From positions 384,501 through 448,500 of the forward strand of contig JAMWET010000150.1 of the NCBI GenBank assembly GCA_024036415.1: a stretch of 64,000 nt of DNA, read 5' to 3'. Source of the DNA: Prochilodus magdalenae (taxonomy: Eukaryota; Chordata; Actinopteri; Characiformes; Prochilodontidae). The number at the start of each line of letters is the position of its first letter. The stretch's first letter is position 1. Below, in pieces: positions 37,901 to 48,936 of this stretch. Both the position numbers and the translations under genes were made by a program. The notes below the pieces were generated by a model, which had not been told where the DNA came from, ran no database searches, and was given only the letters and a program-made list of their open reading frames with translations.

Positions 37901-38446
37901 TGAAGTAAATGAACAGTCACTCAAAGAATATAGAAGTTGTCTGCCTCATAAGTAATATTTTTATGTTTGGTTATCTTGTTATCTTAAACAGGATTCAAAA
38001 CAGAAGATTATTGCTAAAGCAAAATTGCAGTTTGATGAAAAAACGTTTCATAGGAAAGAACAAAAGAACACAGAGACAGTGGGTGAAAGTTATCTTACAT
38101 ACATCCATACATTAACTTTTTATTATCTGATACTGCCTGACTCACTCTCTTATATGTTTTTGTCTGAATGGAGGTTGAGGTGATAATTAACAAGCTGGTG
38201 GTGGTGAAATCAACTGCACCTATTATAGGTGGTTCCATTGGAGGTATTCTCCTTCTAATCATCCTGATCATAATTCTTATAAAGGTAAAGTAAAGAATTC
38301 TCCTTCTATCAAACCTTTTAATCATGAAATCATGAGAATCATGAAACTTGAAATATGAAGTGTTAATTCCATGTGCGTCCTCTAACCCGCAGTGTGGCTT
38401 TTTCCGGCGACGACGTCACATGGAACGTACACAGAGTGTGCACTGA
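15180..38446 (+). CDS. itgae: Integrin alpha-E with three tandem I-domain cassettes
   Basis: Alpha subunit of an adhesion receptor of the plasma membrane; in mammals alpha-E pairs with beta-7 and binds E-cadherin. Shared exons: 15180-15237 (signal peptide), 15389-15491 (GFNIWTTP...DKLFGQT, blade 1), 15939-16021, 16131-16207; after the cassettes 30303-30373, 30507-30633, 30719-30846, 31611-31748 (DIDNNKETD cation loop), 31840-32046 (DIDGNKYND), 33048-33178, then leg exons 33362-33492, 33577-33722, 33830-33949, 34796-34869, 36128-36251, 36338-36412, 36521-36600, 36709-36789, 36882-36960, 37066-37167, 37250-37279, 37388-37465, 37992-38078, membrane exon 38174-38284 and tail 38393-38446 with KCGFFRRRRH. 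All phases close. A one-I-domain form using set A would have 1094 residues, near the mammalian length; using all intact cassettes gives 1515. The exon after the N-terminal set (VCNQARIKKK...LNGLCTL), the RNRR site and GTEIAFVLDGSGS identify alpha-E rather than alpha-L/M/X. Confidence 0.93.
16908..17330 (+). other. itgae: itgae exons 5-7: blade 2 end and X domain, first copy
   Basis: Exons 16908-17016 (phase 0 to 1), 17110-17154 and 17262-17330 (both 1 to 1). The first closes propeller blade 2 and opens the X domain that is unique to alpha-E. The last carries HSRNRRQAEQ, a furin-type basic site at the place where the mammalian X domain is cleaved into two chains. An acidic stretch (DAGDGDKGENAE) follows, milder than the Glu-rich run in mammals. 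Confidence 0.88.
17947..20721 (+). other. itgae: itgae I-domain cassette A (four exons)
   Basis: Exons 17947-18068, 19000-19151, 19266-19419, 20583-20721; phases 1-0, 0-2, 2-0, 0-1. Encodes a complete vWA fold with MIDAS residues DGSGS, the Thr of LTKTADAL, and the Asp of LLSDGE. The last exon is 9 bases shorter than in cassette C and ends IEKNIK, so the acidic residue that closes the C-terminal helix in C (VDIEG) is missing. Exon 4 has diverged from B and C (VGPEVQKSKKAVSE). Confidence 0.9.
19599..19990. mobile_element. Shortened DNA-transposon fossil in cassette A intron 3
   Basis: Begins 'gatgcctgcaactcattcca' and contains 'taggtgtggactgtgggcag' and 'taacagtctggatggccc', known phrases of a common non-coding teleost DNA transposon copy. 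It ends with a degenerate 'ggaatgtgttgcaggc'. Internally deleted. The same element lies at the equivalent place in cassettes B and C. Confidence 0.6.
21416..24522 (+). other. itgae: itgae I-domain cassette B (four exons)
   Basis: Exons 21416-21537, 21967-22118, 22239-22392, 24372-24522, with the same phases as A. The frame is open, splice sites canonical, and all MIDAS residues present. Exons 2 and 3 and their intron are almost identical to A; exon 1 differs (EPTDF, MKDTW) and exon 4 resembles C (VGAEINKSTKAQRE). The C-terminal helix has a changed reading (NILSYEGKSIFHVEG) yet ends with an acidic residue before Gly. No X-domain exons precede it. Confidence 0.88.
22577..23830. mobile_element. 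Two nested or adjacent DNA-transposon fossils in cassette B intron 3
   Basis: A short copy (22577-22860) equivalent to that in cassette A is followed by a longer one (about 22930-23830). The longer one runs from 'atgcctgcaactaattta' to 'aactttttggaatgtgttgc' and 'ttaggtatcttgtctttgtt', the usual far end of this teleost element. No intact transposase frame. Confidence 0.6.
24702..24772 (+). pseudogene. itgae: Dead copy of the first post-I-domain exon
   Basis: Homologous to live exon 30303-30373 (GIKKGV...ELAEAGSSSH), but a deletion brings TAA in frame at 24761-24763. The acceptor (tttgctcag) is intact; the donor is shifted to 'ttgtaagc'. Inclusion in a message would truncate the protein right after cassette B. 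Confidence 0.85.
24910..25019 (+). pseudogene. itgae: Dead copy of the blade 2/X-domain exon
   Basis: Homologous to 16908-17016 (VCNQAQTKKFSSQEP), but with TAG at 24955-24957 and further indels downstream. A donor-like 'tttggtattg' remains. It sits only about 137 bases after the previous dead exon because of the duplication junction between them. Confidence 0.85.
25109..25304 (+). other. itgae: Second, intact copy of X-domain exons 6-7
   Basis: Exons 25109-25147 and 25236-25304 are open and phase 1 to 1, like their first copies. The second carries HSRRRRQAEQ, an even stronger basic cleavage site, and then MEEDEDDE, more acidic than copy one and closer to the mammalian X-domain end. Cassette B (phase 1 exit) could splice directly to 25109, skipping both dead exons. 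Confidence 0.8.
26700..27720. mobile_element. DNA-transposon fossil in cassette C intron 3
   Basis: 'gatgcatgtaacccatttta', 'ataggtctggactgcaggca' and 'tctttggcctggaaaacaca' mark the same teleost element as in cassettes A and B, here strongly decayed and extended by unrelated DNA. Its presence at the matching intron position supports insertion before duplication. Confidence 0.55.
28545..28917 (+). mobile_element. Tc1/mariner transposase remnant
   Basis: Phrases 'ctcagtggtctaaag', 'catgtcatccagtggtgttgg' and 'gacctgaaccccatagagaa' (DLNPIENL, the third catalytic-Asp neighbourhood) are those of a teleost Tc1-like transposase with large deletions. It lies in cassette C intron 3 and is not shared with A or B, so it arrived later. 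A (taa)n run follows. Confidence 0.7.
28918..28951. repeat. (AAT)n microsatellite
   Basis: Pure run of aat units. Confidence 0.95.
37584..37828. mobile_element. hAT-type MITE with terminal inverted repeats
   Basis: Ends are 'tagtggtggacagta' and 'gtccaccacta', forming an imperfect inverted repeat. The flanking 8 bases are tgaattcc and tgaattat (6 of 8 match), as expected of an aged hAT target duplication. The inside is rich in 'acttttactcaagta', typical of a widespread teleost non-autonomous hAT family. It sits in the intron before exon 37992. Confidence 0.75.
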
Positions 38447-38552
38447 AGATTTGCCGAGCATCAACCTGACTATCCTTCCCTTGTCATATACACATACATA
38501 CACAGATGTTTGATTGTTATTAAAACGGACACTCTGGTATTATGCATATATC

Positions 38553-38555
<3 letters not shown>

Positions 38556-38593
<38 letters not shown>
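38556..38593. repeat. (AT)n microsatellite in itgae 3' UTR
   Basis: Pure alternating at run. Confidence 0.95.
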
Positions 38594-38595
<2 letters not shown>

Positions 38596-38742
38596 TTAAA
38601 TTAAGGAATTTTATTAGTGATTGTTATATCATAGAAACTTCATATGTGATTTTGTGATATATTGATTTTGATATGTGATTTTTTTTTTTATATATTTCAT
38701 GTTTATAGACTGTAATGTAAAAAAAGGTTGAAATACTGTTTT

Positions 38743-38748
38743 AATAAA
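38743..38748 (+). terminator. itgae: itgae polyadenylation signal
   Basis: AATAAA about 300 bases after the stop codon; no earlier canonical signal in the 3' UTR. Confidence 0.75.
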
Positions 38749-38769
38749 ATGTTTTGTAAACACATGCTT

Positions 38770-39545
38770 TGGTAACTCTACCTTCAAAGTTTCAATTTAA
38801 GACCTAAAACCTAAAACTAAGGCACAGCCATACAGCTGTTTTGGCATTTTTAGGTTTTAGCCTACTCTGAACAACTGGGACCATCTTTGGACACCCAGTC
38901 ACTACAAATCAATCCGCCCATATTTTGGTAACGTGTAACGTGGCCTGGTCCAGTAACATGACCAGGAAAAGTCTAAACCTTGTAATTTAGCTGGCCTTCA
39001 GTACATCCCAAACAGACATCCTGTGGTGTTAGAAATGAGATTTGAACCACAAGGTGTGCCAGCTTTCCTTAACAATCATTTTTGTTCAAGGTACAGAGAG
39101 GTGGGGATGAGAATCTACTGATGGATAAACTGGCTCAGCTCTTGCCATCAGTGTGCTTTTTGGTAATGGCCAGGCTCCTTAATTTTGTGGCTTTCTGGAA
39201 ATGGGATAATTGTGCTATAAGAATATAACTCCAGAGATATGCAGCTGGTTCCACCGGCCCTCTGTAGAAGCTGAAGCAGTCAATGCGTCCTACCTGCCAC
39301 ATGACAAAGCCACCTGCACTGTTCCAAGTCATTTGATCTGAGGATAGATGTTAATACTAGTTGGTGTTAGTTGGCTATTCCACTGAGAAAAGGTCATTCA
39401 TCACAAGCCCTTCTCACAACTTAAAGAACACCCTTGCATCCAGGCTCATGTCTGACCTCTACTGGTCACCCCAGGTAAAAAACTAATAGTATGAAGTGCA
39501 GAATGCCACTTTTACTTTGGCATTTATTAATTTTTATATAAAAGA

Positions 39546-39599
<54 letters not shown>

Positions 39600-40370
39600 C
39601 ATTTCTACATTGAATTAAACAGTTAGAAACACAAGTGACATAAAGTTTCTCCAGAGAGTATTTTTGGCATTTCCATTCATTAATGTGCTTTTATTCATGT
39701 TATATATTATTCGTGCTTTTATATATGTTAATACATTATATGTTAATTTCGTCCTGTATACTCTGATATATCTGTGTGTTGTCACAACCTTGAATATGCT
39801 AACATGTGACCACCCATGCAGCCCAGTGCAGTTTAGCCCACCTGTTTACACTGAGGTGATAAGGAGTGTCGTAATGCAGACAGACAGTAACCGAGTTGAC
39901 GGTGAGGGACAGGTGTTGTGCTGTTCCTGAGCAGTCAGAAGATGTATTACACAACCTTTCACAAGATCTAAATCACCGAAGGAATGGCTGAAGTTTAATT
40001 TTTTTGTAAGTTTACAAATTTACTAGGATTTAGCAGTTAGTTCCAGACTTATTTTAAACACTGTATGTGTCATTTCAGCCAACAGAATTACATTATGTCA
40101 CAGTCTTCAGCACTCTGAATCCAATTTATGGAGGCCATTATAATTTGCTGATGAGTGTTATTTCCCTCCAGATGGACATATATTCTGTAATGGTTAATTC
40201 AATACTGTGATTAGTAACACCTTAGAAAAATAATTACGTGTTTTCGATTGTCTAGAAACTGTTACAAATAAATACACAGCATTTTGGAAAAAAGAGACAA
40301 AAATGATATGCAAAATGTATCATATCAAATCATACAAAATCCAGAAAATCCAGGGCAAATATTCACTTGC
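38770..40370. other. Intergenic between itgae and a transposon fossil, no gene
   Basis: Holds an (AT)n microsatellite at about 39549-39592. Other parts show no exon or known element. Confidence 0.4.
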
Positions 40371-40860
40371 ATAAAAATGATCAGAAAATAAAGAGAGAGT
40401 GGGACTCATAACAACCATGCAAGACCTGGTAGACCACCAAGGCTGTCCCCCTTAGGTGAACAGTACTTTCAGCTTTCATCTTTCAAAGTGAAAAGGAATC
40501 AAGCCCCACTACTGGTTCAGATCTGAAAACAACCCACAGGTGTTTCTGTCCATCCTTCAACTGTGAGAAGACAACTCAACACTCTGGGCCTGAAAAGGTG
40601 TACAGCAGCCAAGAGGGCTTTACTGAGAAGACAAAGAGGAAAAAAAACAGGTGTTTTTTTTTTTTTTTTTTTTTTTAAAGACTTGCAAGCCTAGATCACC
40701 CACACCATTCACTGTGTTTGAGATTACTTGGATAGCGGTGAACTTTTGTGGTGTAGAAAAGATTGCAGATTTCCATAAAAACTGAAAGCAAGCCTCACAA
40801 AAAAAAGAATAGGTGTTCTAATACATGAATGATGAACACGCTGTATGATATGTATTATAT
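40371..40860 (+). mobile_element. Tc1-like transposon fossil
   Basis: 'caagacctggtagaccacca', 'ctgtccatccttcaactgtg' and 'ggcctgaaaaggtgtacagc' recall the helix-turn-helix part of teleost Tc1-like transposases. A 23-base T run (40654-40676) interrupts it. No open frame remains. Confidence 0.5.
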
Positions 40861-40893
40861 TATTATTATTTTCATTTAATTTATTTGTATTTT

Positions 40894-40925
40894 AAAATAA
40901 ATAAATAAATAAATAAATAAATAAA
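40894..40925. repeat. (AAAT)n microsatellite
   Basis: Tandem aaat units. Confidence 0.9.
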
Positions 40926-41181
40926 AAAGGAACAAAAGAAAGAAGCACATCTGTCTTTCCTGCTTGTCCATAGCCCCAGTTTCTAGGAAACCTGAACTGA
41001 CATTTCCCAAGCTACTGTTATTATAGATGCCACGGACCATGTCATGTATTTGATATGCCTCAGCTTGGGACAGTCCAGCATTTCCACTCCTTACAGTGTC
41101 ACAGCGAAACGGTGGGCTGAGCTGAACTACACTGGCCTACCTAATCCCCCCGTCCAGACTCCATTCTTATGCCAAGCCAAG

Positions 41182-41191
41182 ACTCGCGAGA
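41182..41191 (+). promoter_or_regulatory. cul5: TCTCGCGAGA-like core-promoter element of cul5
   Basis: ACTCGCGAGA differs by one base from the palindromic element common in TATA-less vertebrate housekeeping promoters. It lies 30-40 bases before the cul5 start codon, so it is either in the core promoter or just inside a short 5' UTR. Confidence 0.55.
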
Positions 41192-41220
41192 TCAAACGGG
41201 GGAGAGTAAGTTAAGGAAAC

Positions 41221-44200
41221 ATGGCGATGTCTAATTTGTTAAAGGTAAGAGAGACTACAGCTCATTGCATTCAAATTACGCTTACCTAATTGACGCTCTG
41301 TGCAGAAATATCGCCCTGAACGCAGGAAACGGCTGTCTCTCAGGCGGTATACATGACAGTTTGCTCGGGCACCTTCTTGCAAAGCCACTTTATGAGACTT
41401 CCTAGCAGCCTGTTTTTGCTAGTCAGGCTAAAGCTCCTAATGCTATGCTAGCTAGCTTAGCTGTGCTAAGGTAGCATAGTAGGTGAGCAGTTAGCTTAGT
41501 AACAAACACAGGAAGATTGGGATTTATATCTGGGCATTTTCGTCCGTTCTTCAGTTTTCCGCGGTTCTGTAGTTGCAGTGTCTCGAAATGGAGTGAATAT
41601 GAGACGGACAGTTAGCGAACTGGCTAGGCTGGTCAGTAAGCAGATACCTGCTGATAGTGACCGGCTAGCAGCCATGTACCTGATATTTCACGTTAGATTA
41701 TATTTTCCTGGCTTGGATGGAAGGCCGTGCATCACTGACTGTAGCTACCGTTTAAAGTCCAGTTATTTGTGTTTCAGTTAGGAATTTTGAGGTAGCTTGT
41801 TCGCTAACGCAGCCAGCTAGCTATAGAGTTGACGGCAGCTGGCAGCTACAAATGTCGTTGCTTGTTTCTATATTTACAGAGCCATAGAAAGTTAAACCGT
41901 AAAGGTGACTGACTGTGGTTTTGTCATTAGCTCCTTTGCTTCCTTTGTTAGCTAACCAGCTCAGTAAAGACCCTGTTGGGTGAATGATTAAAATGACTAG
42001 GTTAAGGTACAGTTACCTGTGGGCAGCTGTCACTGAACCCCTCTGTACACGTTTGTCCATGGGTAACGTAAACCCCCATTACTCACCAGTTCATTACCCA
42101 GCGAGTGTCCGGTTTACATGGGGCTTGTGATTATGTAGCTCATGTATTTGCAGTTCTCCAGATTTGTATACCTGGAAATGGCTTTAATATTTACATTACA
42201 TAATGTTGAGCATAATTTGATGGTAGTGCAGATAGTTTAACTGCTAACCAAAACAATGAGAGATCTTATAAGGAGAAGCATTTCCACAGTCTGCTTTACT
42301 TCAACCCCCACCTCCTTCGTTTTCTTCTGAAGTGTGGAATATAGGCTAAGCATCTTATCAAGGCTTCTTTGAACTTTCTCAATCCCTCCTTCAGAACAAA
42401 GGGTCCCTCCAGTTTGAGGACAAGTGGGATCTGATGCGCCCAATTGTCCTTAAGTTGCTTCGCCAGGAGTCAGTAACTAAGCAGCAGTGGTTCGATCTCT
42501 TCTCGTAAGCTGATGATTTCTAATTATTTTTGGGGGGGTTCTTTTTTTTTTTTATCATTTTGCCTTAGCATAGGATGTCATTGCCTTGACACACTCTCCT
42601 CTTTTACAGCGATGTTCATGCAGTCTGTCTGTGGGATGACAAAGGTCCTGCAAAGATCCACCAGGCTCTTAAGGAGGACATCCTAGACTTTATTAAGCAA
42701 GCCCAAGCGGTAAGGAATGCTTGAAATCTGACCTCAGGGTTCCTCACAGTGTTGCTGTGTTATGGCTGAATTGTTCACCCTTAGCTTGTAATTCAAATAG
42801 TTTTTGATTTAAGCGATCCTTGCTGACCCTGATGCCATCCTGCACCTGCTCTTCTGTTTGTTCCAACTTAGAGGGTGCTCAGTCACCAAGATGACACTGC
42901 CCTCCTCAAGGCTTATATCGTAGAGTGGAGGAAGTTCTTCACACAATGTGACATTCTGCCTAAGCCATTTTGCCAGCTTGAGATCACCTTGATGGGCAAG
43001 CAAGGTAGCAACAAGAAGTCCAATGTGGAGGACAGCATAGTGCGGAAGGTGAGCAGTGGCTGACATTGTTGGTATTTTGTTTAGCAGAATTTGTGACGTG
43101 AGCATACACTACATTCAGTTTGAGCTTAACCTTTTGTATTCTCTCTCTCTCCTCTCTGCTTTTGTCTCTTCATAGCTGATGTTGGACACTTGGAACGAAT
43201 CCATCTTTTCCAACATCAAGAACAGGTTGCAGGACAGTGCAATGAAGTTGGTCCATGCTGAAAGGCTGGGAGAGGCTTTTGACTCTCAGCTGGTCATTGG
43301 GGTGCGCGAGTCTTACGGTGAGAGAAAATATTAGACAGTTGTCCCATTGTATGTGCTATTTAATGTGTTTAATGGATGCGTTATAGGCATGTAGGGTCAG
43401 ATACGTATATAATATAATCTTTCTTTTTGGGAGATGCTGCTGCCTGGTGTTAATATGCTTTTGTTTCCTGTAGAGACATAATATAGAGTGTGAACTCATA
43501 TGTATAATCTAATAGAACATTGTTGATGTAATTTTTGTATGCAGTGAACCTGTGTTCCAACCCTGATGATAAGCTGCAGATCTACAGGGATAACTTTGAG
43601 AAAGCCTATCTGGACTCCACTGAGAGGTTCTACAGAACACAGGCACCCTCCTACCTGCAGCAAAATGGAGTACAAAACTACATGAAATATGTATGTGTTT
43701 TACATTTTGGTCAATTCATAAAATCATGCTTCTTTGATGTTTTATGCTTAGGGGAATTTTGCTGTTAATGACTCTGATCTTTGACCTGTTTCATTCATCA
43801 CAGCTGTTGGTTTATGAAAATAAAACTTGTGGTGCTAAAGGGACATCATTTTCTTCAACTTCAATCTCATATGTTGTAATTTGCATCTTAATTTTATCTC
43901 CTTTTTGTGTTTGTGGAATACAGGCAGACGCTAAATTAAGGGAGGAGGAGAAACGCGCACTACGATATTTAGAGACACGACGTGAATGTAATTCTGTTCA
44001 AGCAGTGAGTATTCGGTTTGTGTCCTGTGCCACTTTTCACATCTTTTGACCACAAGGGTGGTCATGGAAAATTTATTTCTCTGTTTGTATACTCAGCTTA
44101 AACCTATTTACTTTTCTTTATCTGCATCGTATACAATTTAAACATTGCCCTATGTTTCCAGTTGGAATTCTTGAATGACAGTTGACTTTATGTTCTAGCT

Positions 44201-47200
44201 TATGGAATGTTGTGTAAATGCACTGGTGACATCATTCAAAGAAACCATCTTGGCTGAGTGTCCCGGCATGATCAAACGCAATGAGACTGACAGTAAGCAC
44301 TGGGTCAAATGAGCTAATGACAGCTTATGTATATTTTCTATATTGGGTTATAATTTGTTTATAAGTAAAATGTTACACCCCTGTGCAGAGCTGCACCTGA
44401 TGTTCTCCCTGATGGATAAAGTTCCCAGTGGAATTGAGCCTATGCTAAAGGACCTGGAGGAACATATCATCAGTGCTGGGCTGGCTGACATGGTTGCTGC
44501 TGCCGAGACCATCACAACTGTGAGTGGAAAGTAAAACTATAAAAGACAGTTGGTGTTTAAAGGTGCAGTTAGCAGTTTTGGGGAATAACTATTAATGTTT
44601 GAACTCGACAGCAAAATAAATACCCTTAAGTGCTTATTTAGAAACCTCCCAAATTCATGGATGAGCAATTATTAATATTTTTTTTGGGTAAATGTATTTG
44701 GCTGTAAACTCCTTTGCAAAACCCGCCATACATTGTATGAACAAATTATGCTAAGTTATAACATTAAAGCAAACAGTAACACAGCAAGTACTGTACTGAT
44801 GCAGTGATCAAAAACATTAGCAGACGGGACAAAATAACTGCTGACCTATTAGTTCTGTGGAACATCAAAATTAAGTTCTTGTAACCCTGCTGCCAAGCAC
44901 AAACAGAGCAACTTTTTCATCACCATTTATACATTTTTAGATTCAGATGCTTAGCTGCCGAATAGGAAGCCAGTTTGGCCTGGTCAACTCTACAGGGTCT
45001 CTCCACCGTTGAAACACTTCACTGATAGATATTCTTGACAATGGATATCCCATGTTACTGATTGACTGGAGGAGTAATGTGTGGCTTGACCTTAGTCAAA
45101 TAGCTTATTTTCCAATTTACAGAGCCAAAGCTGTGTACCACCACCAACACTGCCCACGCTGTATAGACACCCAGTTAAGTTAGATATAAGAGATTAGCTG
45201 AGGTTGACCAAAACTTTGGACTGGAATGTTTTCAAAGTGAACATCCCCGATTTTCTCTCCTATTTGGTATTTGGCACAAGTTATCTGGGTACATGTGCCC
45301 CAGAGTAGGTATGTTGAATCTGTATTGTGGGATAGAATGCGTTGTCACAGATGAACACAGTAAAAACTAGCAACTGATATTTCTCTGTTCAGGACTCAGA
45401 GAAGTATGTGGAGCAGCTTCTTACTCTGTTCAACCGCTTTAGTAAACTTGTGAAGGAGGCGTTTCAGGACGATCCTCGATTCCTTACGGCCAGAGATAAA
45501 GTGAGTATACGGGAGCTGCTGGTTTTTGTTGACGCAGAGGATCTCTTAAGTGCTCACTATGGTTTATTGTGTATTATGTCCATGACTGCAGTCTTTTACA
45601 GTAACCATTATAATGATAATGTATTAAAAACTATACACTCTTAACGATACACTATTTCCTAGGCATACAAAGCAGTTGTAAATGATGCTACAATATTTAA
45701 GCTGGAGCTGCCGATGAAGCAGAAGGGGTAGGTAAATGCATCCATGTTGTTCAAGTTCTCATATAACATTTTACTCAGGAACTTCATGCATTGTTAGGTT
45801 CCTTATTTACTCCATTTTTAGAGTCTGTACACCATATCCGCTTCTCTTTTTGTCATATTAGCCATTCCCTGTTTGTGCACTGTGCACCCAATGCTGATTA
45901 TATTCCCATTTCTAAAATGCATAATTTAGGTCAGCATCTACCTTGATTATCAAAAAAATACAACCTTTATTTTTTTTTACACCAGCAGTGATAGACAGAT
46001 GATAAAAAAAAAATGACGAATTTGTGGGCAGAATAATAGAAACATGTTTATTGTATGCACATTGCATTTATAATGAACAAGAATTTTGTTAAGCCTGTCT
46101 TTTGTTGCTTCAACAGTAATTGTAAACTTTAATAAGAACATTGCTGTTCTCTCTGCCAAGCTGTCCTCCGCTTTGGGTTGTCATTAGGTACTTTTGCCAG
46201 TGGAACAGCATCTATGATGGACTAGATAGACTGATACAGCAGCTCACCACTACAGTCGCCACAGCGCCACTTTGGCTGAAATGATGGTCACATTCACAAA
46301 CATAAAATCAATAAAAAAAAAATTTTTAAAAAGTGTTTGGAAAAAGAATGCAAAATTTAAAAGTCTCCGCTCTTAAGGGCACTGCACTGTGTCTACCTTG
46401 GTTACAGCTGCACTACATTACGAGACTACATTAGTCCAGAGTGGCCCACTCTTCCGTTGTATAGTGTATGCATCATCAAATGTAAACATTTGTCTAATGC
46501 CATATTTAATTTATGCTGTGTATTTTTAAGTGTAAATCTGCCAATACCTATGTGATGTTGATTAAACTGTGTATCTCTGTTTGCTAATTTAACTTTGTGC
46601 TTATGCTTATATGTAGAGTTGGCCTCAAAACTCAACCTGAGTCAAAGTGTCCAGAACTGTTAGCCAACTACTGTGACATGCTGCTAAGAAAGACCCCACT
46701 TAGCAAGAAGCTTACGTCTGAGGAGATCGAGCTGAAACTAAAAGAAGTGGTAGGTTGTTCTGAAATTGCTCCACACAACAATCGCATCCCTTTTAATTAT
46801 TTAGAATGTCTGATTTTATTGATTTATGTTGTGTTGTAGTTACTGGTGCTAAAATACGTCCAGAACAAGGATGTGTTCATGAGATACCATAAAGCTCACT
46901 TGACAAGGAGGCTGATCTTGGATATCTCGGCAGATAGTGAGATAGAGGAGAACATGGTTGAGTGGCTGAGGGTAAGTACAGTACTAGGATGATGAGGTTA
47001 ACTTGATTCAGGTGGAAGAAAATAGTTGAATTGAGCAGTTCTATCTTGTTGTCAGTTTTTATTATTTCATTTTCGTTTTTTTTTTTTCCTTTTGCACCCT
47101 GCAGGAAGTTGGTATGCCTGCCGACTATGTCAACAAGTTGGCTAGAATGTTCCAGGACATTAAAGTCTCTGAGGATCTAAACCAGGTCTTTAAGGAGATG

Positions 47201-48936
47201 CACAAACACAACAAGCTTGCTTTACCAGGTGATCTCACAGCACAGCTCTCTCTATGTCTGAACGCATATCAGGCATACTGGTTCTGATGTCTTCTTTTGA
47301 TTTCTGGTGCAGCGGACTCAGTCAACATAAAGATCTTGAATGCTGGAGCATGGTCTCGCAGTTCAGAGAAGGTCTTTGTGTCGCTGCCCACTGAACTGGA
47401 GGACCTTATTCCTGAAGTAGAAGACTTCTACAAAAAGAATCACAGTGGCAGAAAGCTCCACTGGCATCACCTCATGTCCAATGGCATTGTGAGTTGGGAT
47501 TGTTATGTATTGTTTTTCCTGCTTACCTAATGATAAGTTCTGCTGGTGATTGAGCTTAAGCAAGTAGATCACTGCAGCATCTTCCTGTCATTCCCACAGA
47601 TCACTTTCAAAAACGAAGTGGGGCAGTATGACTTGGAGGTCACTACTTTCCAGCTGGCCGTACTCTTTGCCTGGAACCAAAGACCCAGGGAAAAGATTAG
47701 TTTTGAGAACCTGAAGCTTGCAACAGAGCTCCCTGATGCTGAGCTAAGACGCACACTCTGGGTAAGGGCTTAAGTGAACAGTTCTGTGTAGGTTGAGAAG
47801 GGGGGGTTATTAATTTTTTTTTGTCTCTAAAATATCCTGGAATTTTATAGTTTGGATTTTATATTGCAAGCACTCAGAAAGCAATTGCTTGTGTATTAGT
47901 TCTACTACTGGATGATTGCCTTGGCACCATTCAGCATGCATTCTTCATTACGTAGTCGATTATTGTCTTGGTTCTAAAACATTATATTGCTGGTCAAGCG
48001 TGTTGATGAATACTTGAATTATGAATTATACTGTAATACTATAATAATTGATCTGTGTAGTGCAAGTGTAAGTATATCCTGGCTAAACTATGTAGATGCC
48101 CACCAGTTTTACTGAGAGCACATTTAGTTTTGGTGAAGGAAGTGGCTTGGTTTACCTGGTCGGGTTCCTGGGTGTCAAAGTTTTCTTTCACATTTGGAAG
48201 GTTGAAATACTGCAAAACCTGATCGCATATGACATTCTGACCTGCTGCCTTTCTGTTTCTCTCTCCCTTTAGTCGCTTGTTGCCTTTCCAAAACTCAAAC
48301 GACAAGTCTTGTCGTATGAACCTCAAGTGAGCTCTCCCAAAGATTTCACAGACAGTACATTGTTCTTTGTTAACCAGGAGTTCTCCTTGATGTACGTATC
48401 TGTTCCTGGGTCAATTAAGTTCATTTACAGCTTGCTCTGTATTTTTTGGTCTCACTTTTCTTTATTTACATAAAAATGGGGTAGGTAGACTCTTTTATAG
48501 ATAAACCCACTGTTTGTCTTTTTTTTTCTCTCCAGAAAAAACTCAAAGGTGCAGAAGAGGGGAAAGATTAACTTGATTGGCCGGCTCCAGTTGACTACAG
48601 AACGAATGAGGGAAGAGGAAAATGAAGGCATTGTTCAACTTAGGATATTAAGAACACAGGTATGTGATCATTGTGGGGGAAAATTGCTAATTCCTTTCCC
48701 CAAGATGAGAGACACAAGCATTCTTCTTTTCACCCTTGTAGGAGGCTATCATTCAGATCATGAAGATGCGGAAGAAGATCACTAACGCACAGCTGCAGAC
48801 AGAGTTGGTGGAGATCCTGAAGAACATGTTCCTTCCCCAGAAGAAGATGATCAAGGAGCAGATTGAGTGGCTTATTGAGCACAAGTACATCAAGCGTGAT
48901 GAGTCGGACATTAACACCTTCATTTACATGGCGTAG
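41221..48936 (+). CDS. cul5: Cullin-5, scaffold of CRL5 ubiquitin ligases
   Basis: Scaffold linking Elongin B/C-SOCS-box substrate receptors at its N terminus to Rbx2 at its C terminus, in cytosol and nucleus. Nineteen coding exons: 41221-41244, 42395-42504, 42610-42709, 42872-43048, 43176-43317, 43545-43690, 43924-44004, 44199-44292, 44389-44519, 45393-45500, 45663-45727, 46617-46749, 46840-46971, 47105-47228, 47313-47488, 47600-47761, 48273-48391, 48536-48659, 48742-48936. The phases close, giving 780 codons, exactly the length of mammalian CUL5. Start context is 'aaac ATG GCG ATG'. N-terminal cullin repeats run from DKWDLMRPIVLKLLRQESVT. The C-terminal winged helix holds IIQIMKMRKKI, where the family NEDD8-acceptor Lys lies, and the protein ends INTFIYMA. 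Teleosts may have cul5a and cul5b; I cannot tell which this is. Confidence 0.97.

Noticed and set aside
15180..38446. Two or three separate tandem integrin genes
   Set aside because: Only one signal-peptide/blade 1 exon set and one leg/membrane/tail set exist; the inner units lack starts and ends, so this is one gene with repeated cassettes.
43744..44049. 101-residue plus-strand ORF inside cul5
   Set aside because: It is intron read-through around real exon 43924-44004.
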